A model generated the notes under the pieces. That model saw nothing but the letters and a program-made list of their open reading frames with translations. It searched no databases and had not been told where the DNA came from. A stretch of DNA of 15,384 bases from Cyanobacteriota bacterium (GTDB lineage Bacteria > Cyanobacteriota > Cyanobacteriia > Phormidesmidales > Phormidesmidaceae), in the NCBI GenBank assembly GCA_027592485.1, contig JAQCKL010000036.1, positions 1 to 15,384 of the forward strand, in the 5' to 3' direction. Each line of letters starts with the position of its first letter. Within the stretch, counting starts at the first letter, position 1. Shown here piece after piece: positions 7,622 through 13,920 of the stretch. A program made the position numbers and the translations under genes.

Positions 7622-7865
7622 CCGCTAATTCCTTAGCTAGAGAATCTGGTGTGTACTGCATGAAATCCACTCGATAACGTACAAATGCTTCCAGCAATTC
7701 ACTGCGAGTAATTCCTGCTATCTCAGCCGCTTTGCTTTGAGAAATTTCGCCCAGCTCGTACCACTTGACTGCTGCCGCCAAACGCATCTCCTGAAGAAAT
7801 TCGTCCGGTGCCTTACGCAGTGCCGAAAAAACCGAATCTGGCAAATTGAGAGAAAGCGTCGTCAT
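7611..7865 (-). CDS. UPF0175 family antitoxin-like protein
   Basis: This small protein of 84 residues (from the ATG at 7865) belongs to UPF0175, which in cyanobacteria and archaea is commonly paired with DUF3368/PIN proteins and thought to be the antitoxin. Visible features are LNLPDSVFSALRKAPDEF, the MRLAAAVKWYELGEISQSKA segment and AAEIAGITRSELLEAFVRY, which reads like a helix-turn-helix. A GTG at 7883 would add six residues. The stop overlaps the start of the toxin reading frame, so translation of the two was probably coupled. The pair is transcribed away from the ABC ATPase gene's 3' end. With the toxin frameshifted, this antitoxin may be an orphan relic or may still act as a repressor. 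Confidence 0.85.
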   Translation of the reverse strand: MTTLSLNLPDSVFSALRKAPDEFLQEMRLAAAVKWYELGEISQSKAAEIAGITRSELLEAFVRYRVDFMQYTPDSLAKELADAD

Positions 7866-7950
7866 GACAAGACCTAGAGCCACTACTTGTCGATATTGTC
7901 TAACCGTAACCGGTTTAATCGGTAGATCGTAAAGCGTGAAAGCGCTTTGC

Positions 7951-8934
7951 TTAGGTTACGATCCCCGTCTGAAACACCCGTCCAATCACCTCCTCAATCG
8001 GCGGATCCGTCACCGTCAGATCCTGCACCGAGAAATTCGCCAGAATTTTCGAAATAGTGGAGGTAAGGGCACTGCGCTGCACAATCATGCGCGCCGAACA
8101 GCCCTCCAGCGACTCAATATCCCCATAGGTCGCCAACCGTGGCGCTTCATCCGGGTGGGCCAGCTCCACCTTCACCTCCCGGTAAGGGGAAAATCGGCTG
8201 ATCAACTCATCCAAACTGCCGTCATAGATCAGCCCCCCCTGGTAGATCAGCAAGACCCGATCGCACAGCGCCGTAATATCCGCCATGTAGTGGCTGGTGA
8301 GCACGATCGTGGCCTGGTAGCGCTGATTGTACTCCCGCAAAAATTCTCGCACCGCCACCTGGGCATTCACATCCAGCCCCAGGGTAGGCTCATCCAAAAA
8401 CAATACCTGGGGCCGATGGAGCAAGGCCGCCAGCATCTCTGCCTTCATGCGCTCCCCGAGGGAAAGCTTGCGTACTGGTTGCTTGAGCTTGTCCCCCAAT
8501 TGCAGCATTGAAGAGAGCTCGGCGATGCGATCGCGCAGCGTTGCATCACTCAACCCATAAATCGCCCCATTGATCCGTAACGAATCGAGGGCGGGCAAGT
8601 CCCAAAGGAGCTGCTGCTTTTGCCCCATCACCAGGGTGATTTTCTGCAAAAAATCAGGGGTGCGGCGAAAGGGAATTTGCCCCGCCACCCGCACCCGACC
8701 CTGGGAGGGATGAATCAACCCCGTCAACATTTTGAGGGTGGTGGTTTTACCCGCGCCATTGGGTCCCAGGAATCCCACCACTTCCCCCGGCGCAATCTGA
8801 AAGGACACCTGGCGCACCGCCTCAATTTGGCGATAGGTGCGCCGAAAGAAGTGCCGTAGCGTGCCTTTGAATCCGGGGTCTTTGACCGCCACCGGGTAGA
8901 CCTTGCTCAGGGCCTGAACGTCAATCATGGACAT
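7951..8934 (-). CDS. ABC transporter ATP-binding protein (ABC-2 export type)
   Basis: This is the ATPase subunit of an ABC exporter whose membrane partner would be an ABC-2 type permease. Counting from the ATG at 8934: Walker A GPNGAGKTT at about 57-65, a Q-loop region VMGQKQQLLWDLP at about 102-114, signature LSLGERMKAE at about 157-166, Walker B VLFLDEPTLGLD at about 177-188 and the H-loop in TSHYM at about 213-217. A C-terminal extension of about 80 residues follows. The 8934 start is favoured by AAGGGA 8 nt upstream; a TTG at 8940 and an ATG at 8928 are alternatives. No permease gene lies downstream, where a toxin-antitoxin pair and an ATPase remnant are found instead. The substrate cannot be deduced. 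Confidence 0.93.
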   Translation of the reverse strand: MSMIDVQALSKVYPVAVKDPGFKGTLRHFFRRTYRQIEAVRQVSFQIAPGEVVGFLGPNGAGKTTTLKMLTGLIHPSQGRVRVAGQIPFRRTPDFLQKITLVMGQKQQLLWDLPALDSLRINGAIYGLSDATLRDRIAELSSMLQLGDKLKQPVRKLSLGERMKAEMLAALLHRPQVLFLDEPTLGLDVNAQVAVREFLREYNQRYQATIVLTSHYMADITALCDRVLLIYQGGLIYDGSLDELISRFSPYREVKVELAHPDEAPRLATYGDIESLEGCSARMIVQRSALTSTISKILANFSVQDLTVTDPPIEEVIGRVFQTGIVT

Positions 8935-9117
8935 GGGCAATCCCTTCGGTGCTGTTCAAGAGCGGACCTAGTCGGTCCCTGGGGAGCTGAGGCGCAAGGG
9001 AGCAGGGGGGCAAGGTACAAGCGGGCCAGATTTTGCATGGTTCGAGCCAGCGGTCTGTCATCGCTGCAATGCTGAGTGTTACCGATCTGGCCCCTGGTGG
9101 CAACCCTGGTCTAGCCT

Positions 9118-9474
9118 TTATCCGGCGATGGGTTGTTCAATACTGGTGCGGCTTAGGGGCACCAAAGCGCCTTGGGGGGTCAAGCCTAAAAACATCGATT
9201 CTTGGGGGGCGATCGCCGCGCCCGTGAGGGCGCAATATTCGGCGCGTTCAGCCTTGGCGGGTATGGTGGCGCGAATCTCACAGCGGTTGAGGGTGCCGCC
9301 TGCCTCCCCTGATTGCTGTTCGAGATAGGTCCACAGCACTTCCCGAATCAGGGCTTGATAGCCGCGATTACCCGAGATCGCCTTGAGCCGTTCCTTCAGC
9401 TCCTTCTCCAGACGAATGCTGGTGACTTCCATGTCTGTGGTGGATAGGCGAGACAGGGTAGTAGGCATGATCAA
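9118..9474 (-). CDS. Ribbon-helix-helix (CopG/MetJ-type) DNA-binding protein
   Basis: Residues 15-52 (EVTSIRLEKELKERLKAISG, then YQALIREVLWTYLEQQ) form a typical ribbon-helix-helix: one beta strand and two helices, which dimerise to bind short palindromes. A C-terminal domain of about 55 residues follows, with two cysteines (65, 81) and a FLGLTPQGALVPLS segment; I recall similar tails in cyanobacterial RHH proteins but know no function. The start is ambiguous: AAGGAG lies 6 nt before a TTG at 9474 and 12 nt before an ATG at 9468. Repeated AGTCT/AGACT palindromes just upstream would suit autoregulation. No toxin gene is next to it, so it may be a stand-alone regulator. Confidence 0.82.
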   Translation of the reverse strand: MIMPTTLSRLSTTDMEVTSIRLEKELKERLKAISGNRGYQALIREVLWTYLEQQSGEAGGTLNRCEIRATIPAKAERAEYCALTGAAIAPQESMFLGLTPQGALVPLSRTSIEQPIAG

Positions 9475-9507
9475 ACCGGGCTCCTTGAACGTACGAAATT
9501 AAACGTT

Positions 9508-9533
9508 AGACTCGCGTAGTCTTAGTCTAGACA
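9508..9533. promoter_or_regulatory. Candidate RHH operator (clustered palindromes)
   Basis: AGACT (9508-9512) faces AGTCT (9518-9522), then AGTCT (9524-9528) runs into the palindrome GTCTAGAC (9525-9532). Three or four copies of a 5-bp half-site within 26 bp, about 35 bp upstream of the RHH gene start, is the arrangement expected of an RHH autorepressor. Binding has not been shown. Confidence 0.4.
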
Positions 9534-9624
9534 CTTTTATATTACACATGTAGTATTGAAGTCGAGAACGTAACAGGTCGCTTTTTGCCACCGTTATCCG
9601 CAAGGCTCATAGGAGACTGATGCA

Positions 9625-9801
9625 ATGCTGACCTCCCCCATGTACATCCAAACGCAATACAACGGCACCCTGGCCAATGGATGTCTTGTCACTGGGCGAG
9701 TCAGTCTCCTAGAGGACTTGATTATTCGCTTGATGTCGATGATGTTTGCCCTGCACTGGCAAGCATTCGACCAAATCCATATCAGGCACCGCCAGCGATA
9801 A
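9625..9801 (+). CDS. Possible small protein, 58 residues
   Basis: An ATG at 9625 with AGGAG 9 nt upstream (9611-9615) opens a frame of 58 codons ending in TAA at 9801. The product starts MLTSPMYIQTQYNGTLANG, has a central VSLLEDLIIRLMSMMFALHW that could be an amphipathic or membrane-associated helix, and ends with a basic IRHRQR tail. A perfect 8-bp hairpin begins on the base after the stop codon. I do not recognise a family. Supporting a real gene are the ribosome-binding site, the ordinary amino-acid mix and the hairpin placed right at the stop; against it is its short length. A competing, longer frame from 9681 looks non-protein-like. Confidence 0.45.
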   Translation: MLTSPMYIQTQYNGTLANGCLVTGRVSLLEDLIIRLMSMMFALHWQAFDQIHIRHRQR

Positions 9802-9992
9802 CCATCGCCTTGGCGATGGGTTTAGGCCAATCGGGCATTTCCGTCTGCGACAGGGCTAACTCCCCGATCTCTCGGGGTGTTGGTACCAACGCTGTTCCCC
9901 ATGGGACAGTCGCAAGGTTCGGCGATCTGACCGCCGAACCGGTCTCGCGCAGTCGAGGACCGTTGATGGCAAAGGTGCTGATCACCCTTGCC
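9802..9992 (+). ncRNA. Hairpin-dense non-coding stretch, candidate structured RNA or leader
   Basis: Six hairpins can be drawn in 191 nt: 9802-9819 (8-bp stem, 2-nt loop), 9862-9877 (CCCCGA/TCGGGG, 4-nt loop), 9879-9890 (GTTGGTACCAAC), 9916-9940 (GGTTCGGCG/CGCCGAACC, 7-nt loop), 9940-9962 (CGGTC/GACCG) and 9968-9992 (GGCAA-GGTG/CACC-TTGCC, one mismatch). GGGG at 9874-9877 could instead pair with CCCC at 9897-9900, giving a competing fold. The stretch lies upstream of the gene at 10115. I cannot match it to a known RNA family. The rest of the gene-free interval (9993-10114) shows nothing I can name. Confidence 0.4.
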
Positions 9993-10114
9993 GATCGCCG
10001 CCCGGCCACTCCTAGCCCGTACCGTTTCTTGCCCTGTGCCCTTTCCTACGGGCCAGCCTCAAGCTTTTTCAAGTTTTTCTATCGCTTTGCTGTTCTACCA
10101 GCCTTAGATTTTCC

Positions 10115-10495
10115 ATGCTGAAAGTAACGTATACCAGTACGGGTCTTTGTCTTGAGTATCTGAGTGAATCCCTGGATACGCTCTTGGCCGATCGCGCTTG
10201 CCTCCATGCCCGCTCTGGGTTGCCCTTGGTGATACAACCCACCAGCGCCAGCATCCCTTTGCCTGCCACCTTGGCAGGTTTGCAGCCCTTGGCCCGATGC
10301 CGTGAGGTGCAGGTTAGCCCCTGCGATCGCGGTTGGGTTGAGGTCAGTGTCTCTGGCACTTGGCTGGCCACCGATGCCGACCAAGAGACGGGGGTGTTTC
10401 TGACGGAGCTGCGCCCTGGTCTAGAGCAACAGCTCTACGCCCTGTGGCAAAGCGCCCAAGCCCTGGCCCAGCATTCCGCCTGGGCTGTGTTTTAG
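10115..10495 (+). CDS. Conserved cyanobacterial hypothetical protein
   Basis: This protein of 126 residues begins MLKVTYTSTGLCLEYLSESLDTLLADRA and contains a central SIPLPATLAGLQPL segment, followed by WVEVSVSGTWLATDADQETGVFLTEL and a C-terminal helix (EQQLYALWQSAQAL). I recall this pattern as a hypothetical protein widespread in cyanobacteria (possibly what is called the alr0857 family), with no known activity. It is soluble, without signal peptide or membrane segment. No strong ribosome-binding site is visible before the ATG. It converges on the peroxiredoxin-like gene, separated by two dispersed repeats. The structured stretch about 120 nt upstream could be part of its leader. Confidence 0.75.
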   Translation: MLKVTYTSTGLCLEYLSESLDTLLADRACLHARSGLPLVIQPTSASIPLPATLAGLQPLARCREVQVSPCDRGWVEVSVSGTWLATDADQETGVFLTELRPGLEQQLYALWQSAQALAQHSAWAVF

Positions 10496-10501
10496 GGATG
10501 A

Positions 10502-10532
10502 AATTTGTAGGGGCAGTGCCTTGTGCCTGCCC
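10502..10532 (+). repeat. Dispersed palindromic repeat, forward copy
   Basis: The copy begins AATTTGTAGGGGCAG and ends in CTGCCC, a stem-loop with GGGCAG/CTGCCC arms. It resembles the very common cyanobacterial repeat of the GTAGGGGCAA...TTGCCC type. It lies just after the stop of the plus-strand gene and could also help end its transcript. An inverted copy is at 10643-10670. Confidence 0.7.
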
Positions 10533-10624
10533 TTCAGCCATTGTGAGTGGGTGAGGGTAGGGATGATTCATTTGGCAGAAAAAAAGTTGATATGACCTAC
10601 TTGCTACTCGCCCGTGACACCTTG

Positions 10625-10670
10625 TTGTTGCCCACGTCGGTAGGGCAACAAGGGATTGCCCTTACAAATT
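10625..10670 (-). repeat. Dispersed palindromic repeat, inverted copy
   Basis: Read on the minus strand this begins AATTTGTAAGGGCAATCCCT and continues TGTTGCCC, closely matching the copy at 10502. On the plus strand TTGTTGCCC (10625-10633) also pairs perfectly with GGGCAACAA (10643-10651). It lies 16 bp beyond the stop of the minus-strand peroxiredoxin-like gene. Confidence 0.7.
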
Positions 10671-10686
10671 CCGTCTTGGGCGTAAT

Positions 10687-11478
10687 CTACGCTGCGGTCA
10701 CTCCCCCGGTAGCGGTGTCTAAGAAAGCCAAGGGGTTGGCCATGGTTTGAGAAAAACCGAGGATGCCGCGATCGCGGTGTTCGTAAACCAATTTGCCCTG
10801 GCCATCAAACAAAAAAGTGCCGCCCCGCTGGGTGAGGTGGGTAGCATCAGGGACGTAGGTAGACCAATGGCTGAGCACTTCAGCCATATTGCGCAGCCGC
10901 AGGGTGGCCAGCTCAAAGGGCCGCTGAAAGCCCTCGCCCCCGGCGGTGTTGAAGACTTTCCCTTGTAACGGCGGCAGGGGACCCGCTTTGACCGATTCCT
11001 CGGCGGCAATTAACTGGGGGGCTTGGCGATCGCCGGTATACCCCCGCACCACTTCCGCCAGGGTGCCGGGGCTACCGATACCAGCGCACATCAGCATTAA
11101 ATTCAGCCAGGCTTTTTGCCCAGGGTCGAGACCGGGCAGCGAAACCGATAGCCCAGCGTAAAGGTCCAGGGTTTGGTGCAGGGCCGCCTCAGGATCGACA
11201 AACAGATGCTCAGCAGGGAAGCCAGTGTAGTTACAGAAGCGTTGGCCGGAGGCGCGATCGCCAATGCCCACCGCCCGCACCGCAATAGATTGAGCCTGGA
11301 TCTGGGGTTTGGCCCGTTGCAGCCACCAGGCATATTCGAGGCTGTCAAAATCCCCCAGTTGGGGCCACACCACCACCAGCAATGGGTGGGCGGTGTCGGT
11401 CTGAGGCCAGATCGAGACGGTTTCGCCATCGCTAACCCGCTGGCGCAGGGTGGTTGCCAAGATAGCGTGAATGTCCAT
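10687..11478 (-). CDS. Peroxiredoxin-like (AhpC/TSA-related) protein lacking the usual catalytic cysteine
   Basis: This 263-residue protein has a thioredoxin-fold core like that of the AhpC-TSA_2/PRXL2 group: a beta strand LLVVVWPQLGDFDSLEYAWW (33-52), then SIAVRAVGIGDRASGQRFCNYTG (64-86) and FVDPEAALHQTLDLYAGL (93-110). In peroxidase members the first strand is followed by a CxxC or a peroxidatic cysteine; here that place reads PQLGDFDS, and the only cysteines are 82 and 131. The C-terminal part includes GGTFLFDGQGKLVYEHRDRGILGF (219-242), typical of these folds. The gene follows the thioredoxin gene by 8 nt, with AGGGGA 5 nt before the ATG, and an inverted repeat (11481-11486/11495-11500) spans the junction. 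A redox-related role linked to thioredoxin is likely from context, but classical peroxidase chemistry is doubtful. Confidence 0.8.
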   Translation of the reverse strand: MDIHAILATTLRQRVSDGETVSIWPQTDTAHPLLVVVWPQLGDFDSLEYAWWLQRAKPQIQAQSIAVRAVGIGDRASGQRFCNYTGFPAEHLFVDPEAALHQTLDLYAGLSVSLPGLDPGQKAWLNLMLMCAGIGSPGTLAEVVRGYTGDRQAPQLIAAEESVKAGPLPPLQGKVFNTAGGEGFQRPFELATLRLRNMAEVLSHWSTYVPDATHLTQRGGTFLFDGQGKLVYEHRDRGILGFSQTMANPLAFLDTATGGVTAA

Positions 11479-11486
11479 CGAGTCCC

Positions 11487-11804
11487 CTACAACTGGGACT
11501 GTAAACGCTGCACCAATTGTTCAGCGTTCAGGACCCCTTCAATCCGATCCACCGGTTGACCTTGCTTGAACAGCACCAGGGTGGGTAGCGCATGGATCTG
11601 ATATTGGGAGGCGAGTTGGGGATAGCGATCGCTGTCGATTTTGACCACTTTCAACTGCCCCTTCAGTTGACCATTCACCTGCTCCAAAATCGGAGCCATC
11701 ATCTGACAGGGGCCGCACCAAGTCGCATAAAAATCTACGAGGACAGGTTGCTCACTGCCTGCGAGCAAATCGGCAAAGCTGGAAAACTGTTGTTTGGTCG
11801 CCAT
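11487..11804 (-). CDS. trxA: Thioredoxin
   Basis: A complete small thioredoxin of 105 residues. The active site WCGPC is at residues 29-33, within VLVDFYATWCGPCQMMAPIL, and the cis-proline is Pro74 in HALPTLVLF. It would act as a cytosolic disulfide reductase fed by ferredoxin- or NADPH-thioredoxin reductase. It is the first gene of a two-gene unit with the peroxiredoxin-like protein (8-nt gap) and diverges from ndhA across about 250 bp. Cyanobacteria carry several thioredoxin types; which one this is (m, x, y or other) cannot be told reliably here, so the symbol is provisional. Confidence 0.93.
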   Translation of the reverse strand: MATKQQFSSFADLLAGSEQPVLVDFYATWCGPCQMMAPILEQVNGQLKGQLKVVKIDSDRYPQLASQYQIHALPTLVLFKQGQPVDRIEGVLNAEQLVQRLQSQL

Positions 11805-11992
11805 GACTCGTTATGGAATGCGCTCAATAATTCCATGCTAGAAGCTCTGGGCAACGCTGATCTGGAGAGATCCTAGAGGTTTGGCGCGTGCCTCGCTGTT
11901 TCGCCCTCAAACCGCAGCGTCAACGGTCTGAATCTATGCAATGAATTACGATTCCCTAGGGAGAATTCCCGAGTCCATCACCATCCCGACGA

Positions 11993-11998
11993 TATACT
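11993..11998 (+). promoter_or_regulatory. Candidate -10 element of the ndhA operon
   Basis: TATACT lies 54 bp before the ndhA ATG at 12052. No good -35 is visible at 16-18 bp upstream, so an activator or a different sigma factor may be needed. This assignment rests on the hexamer and position only. Confidence 0.35.
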
Positions 11999-12051
11999 AG
12001 ATGCTGGTCGCGGAATGCAGCGTCGTTAGCCAGAGAGATAGGGGCTTTTGC

Positions 12052-13170
12052 ATGAGTCAAGGCATTGACCTTCAGGACAGTTTTATCCAGCTATTGGTGC
12101 AGTTGGGCCTACCCACTGGGTTAGCAAAAGCCCTGTGGCTACCCCTGCCCATGACGCTCATGTTGATTTCAGCTACGGTCAGCATCTTTGTGACGGTTTG
12201 GCTAGAGCGCAAGATTTCCGCTGCAGCTCAACAGCGCATTGGCCCTGAGTACGCCGGTCCCCTCGGGACTCTGCAGGCCGCTGCTGATGGCGTCAAGCTG
12301 CTTTTCAAAGAAGATATTGTTCCGGCTCAAGCCGACAGCATCCTCTTTACTCTCGGTCCGGCGATCGTCGTTATCCCTGTATTTTTCTCCCTGCTGATCG
12401 TCCCCTTTGGTCAGCACATGGTGATTACAGACCTGGGTATCGGCATCTTTTTGTGGATCGCCATGTCCAGTGTTACCCCCATCGGCTTGCTGATGTCTGG
12501 GTATTCCTCCAACAACAAATATTCTTTGCTGGGGGGACTACGGGCCGCAGCGCAATCGATTAGTTACGAGATTCCCCTCGCCCTCTCGGTGTTGGCCATT
12601 GTGATGATGTCCAATAGCTTGAGCACCATTGACATCGTTCAACAGCAGTCGGGTTATGGGATTCTAGGCTGGAATATCTGGCGGCAGCCCGTAGGATTCT
12701 TGATCTTTTGGATTGCGGCCCTGGCGGAATGTGAGCGATTGCCCTTTGACTTGCCCGAAGCTGAAGAAGAGCTGGTGGCCGGGTATCAAACCGAATACAC
12801 CGGTATGAAGTTTGGCTTATTCTATGTGGGCTCCTACGTCAACCTAGTGCTCTCCGCCCTGATCTTTGCGATTTTATATTTGGGTGGCTGGGAATCTCCA
12901 ATTTCAGTCGATTGGTTGGCCAGCATCCTGGGTATTAGCGATACCGTCCCATGGCTCCAGGTGGTCACCGCCAGCCTTGGCATCATGATGACCGTGCTCA
13001 AAGCCTATCTCTTGGTGTTCTTGGCAGTGCTGCTGAGATGGACCGTACCTCGGGTTCGCATCGACCAATTGCTCGATCTGGGCTGGAAGTTTTTGCTCCC
13101 CATTGCCCTAGTGAACCTATTGCTGACCGCTGGCCTGAAAATTGCTTTCCCATTTGCCTTTGGGGGTTAA
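12052..13170 (+). CDS. ndhA: NAD(P)H-quinone oxidoreductase (NDH-1) subunit A
   Basis: NdhA (equivalent to NuoH/ND1) is the thylakoid membrane subunit at the junction of the arms of NDH-1 and helps form the plastoquinone site. The 372-residue product has about eight membrane segments and family blocks VWLERKISAAAQQRIGPEY, FKEDIVPAQAD, GGLRAAAQSISYEIPLA and ALAECERLPFDLPEAEEELV, the last being the acidic loop that contributes to quinone and proton coupling. The frame is open from 12001, but the family start (MxxGIDLQ) is the ATG at 12052, with GGGG-type weak Shine-Dalgarno sequence upstream. It is the first gene of ndhA-ndhI-ndhG-ndhE, all on the same strand with short gaps. Confidence 0.98.
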   Translation: MSQGIDLQDSFIQLLVQLGLPTGLAKALWLPLPMTLMLISATVSIFVTVWLERKISAAAQQRIGPEYAGPLGTLQAAADGVKLLFKEDIVPAQADSILFTLGPAIVVIPVFFSLLIVPFGQHMVITDLGIGIFLWIAMSSVTPIGLLMSGYSSNNKYSLLGGLRAAAQSISYEIPLALSVLAIVMMSNSLSTIDIVQQQSGYGILGWNIWRQPVGFLIFWIAALAECERLPFDLPEAEEELVAGYQTEYTGMKFGLFYVGSYVNLVLSALIFAILYLGGWESPISVDWLASILGISDTVPWLQVVTASLGIMMTVLKAYLLVFLAVLLRWTVPRVRIDQLLDLGWKFLLPIALVNLLLTAGLKIAFPFAFGG

Positions 13171-13245
13171 ACCAGTGGTGATGCCTAAGACGAAATCAAG
13201 CTGGCGATTGCCCTTGCTTATTGTGATGTGCTGCGGAGATCAATC

Positions 13246-13854
13246 ATGCTGAATTTTTTGAAGCAAGTGGGTGACTACGCCCGAGAAAGCGTACAGGCGG
13301 CAAAGTACATTGGCCAGGGCCTTTCGGTTACCTTTGACCACATGAGTCGTCGGCCCATCACCGTGCAGTACCCCTATGAGAAGCTGATTCTTTCAGAACG
13401 GTACCGGGGCCGTATTCACTTTGAGTTTGACAAGTGCATTGCCTGTGAAGTTTGCGTTCGGGTCTGTCCCATCAATCTGCCAGTGGTGGATTGGGAATTT
13501 GATAAGGGCACCAAGAAAAAGGAGTTGAAGCACTACAGCATTGATTTTGGAGTTTGTATTTTCTGTGGCAACTGTGTGGAATACTGCCCCACCAATTGTC
13601 TGTCCATGACCGAAGAATATGAGTTGGCAGCCTACGATCGCCACGAACTCAACTACGACAGTGTGGCCATGGGTCGCTTACCGTACAAGGTCACCCAAGA
13701 TCCGATGGTGACCCCCCTGCGAGAGTTGGCGTATCTCCCCAAAGGGGTGATGGATCCCCATGATCTGCCCGCTGGATCCCGCCGGGCCGGAAAACTCCCC
13801 CAAGAGATCTTGGCGGAAACCCAGCCCCGAAATGGGGATACGGATCAGAACTAA
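13246..13854 (+). CDS. ndhI: NDH-1 subunit I, 2x[4Fe-4S] protein
   Basis: NdhI (NuoI/TYKY) carries two [4Fe-4S] clusters that conduct electrons from ferredoxin towards the quinone. Cluster motifs are visible at C64-C67-C70-C74 (CIACEVCVRVCP) and C104-C107-C110-C114 (CIFCGNCVEYCP), with a further Cys118. The N-terminal AAKYIGQGLSVTFDHMSRRP segment is the amphipathic helix that lies on the membrane. The start is placed at the ATG at 13246 because GGAG lies 7 nt upstream and homologues begin MLxFLKQVGDYA; an ATG six codons earlier in frame is less likely. The 202-residue length is normal. It follows ndhA by 75 bp. Confidence 0.98.
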   Translation: MLNFLKQVGDYARESVQAAKYIGQGLSVTFDHMSRRPITVQYPYEKLILSERYRGRIHFEFDKCIACEVCVRVCPINLPVVDWEFDKGTKKKELKHYSIDFGVCIFCGNCVEYCPTNCLSMTEEYELAAYDRHELNYDSVAMGRLPYKVTQDPMVTPLRELAYLPKGVMDPHDLPAGSRRAGKLPQEILAETQPRNGDTDQN

Positions 13855-13920
13855 GCTGTTTTTTAGACCCAGGCATCCTATAGTGTTGTCTGGATATTGC
13901 TGTAAACGAGGGAGCACCGC

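Noticed and set aside
7936..8511. 191-codon plus-strand frame opposite the ABC ATPase gene
   Set aside because: It mirrors the minus-strand ATPase, which has all Walker and signature motifs. The plus-strand translation is not protein-like.
9023..9093. Perfect 9-bp inverted repeat GGGCCAGAT/ATCTGGCCC
   Set aside because: The arms are 53 nt apart in a GC-rich intergenic region with no further symmetry. It may be chance; it could be a long stem in an RNA, but nothing else supports that.
9681..10121. Open frame of 146 codons on the plus strand across the hairpin-rich region
   Set aside because: The translation is rich in proline, serine and arginine without any recognisable fold, overlaps two better candidates (the small frame at 9625 and the gene at 10115), and has no ribosome-binding site.
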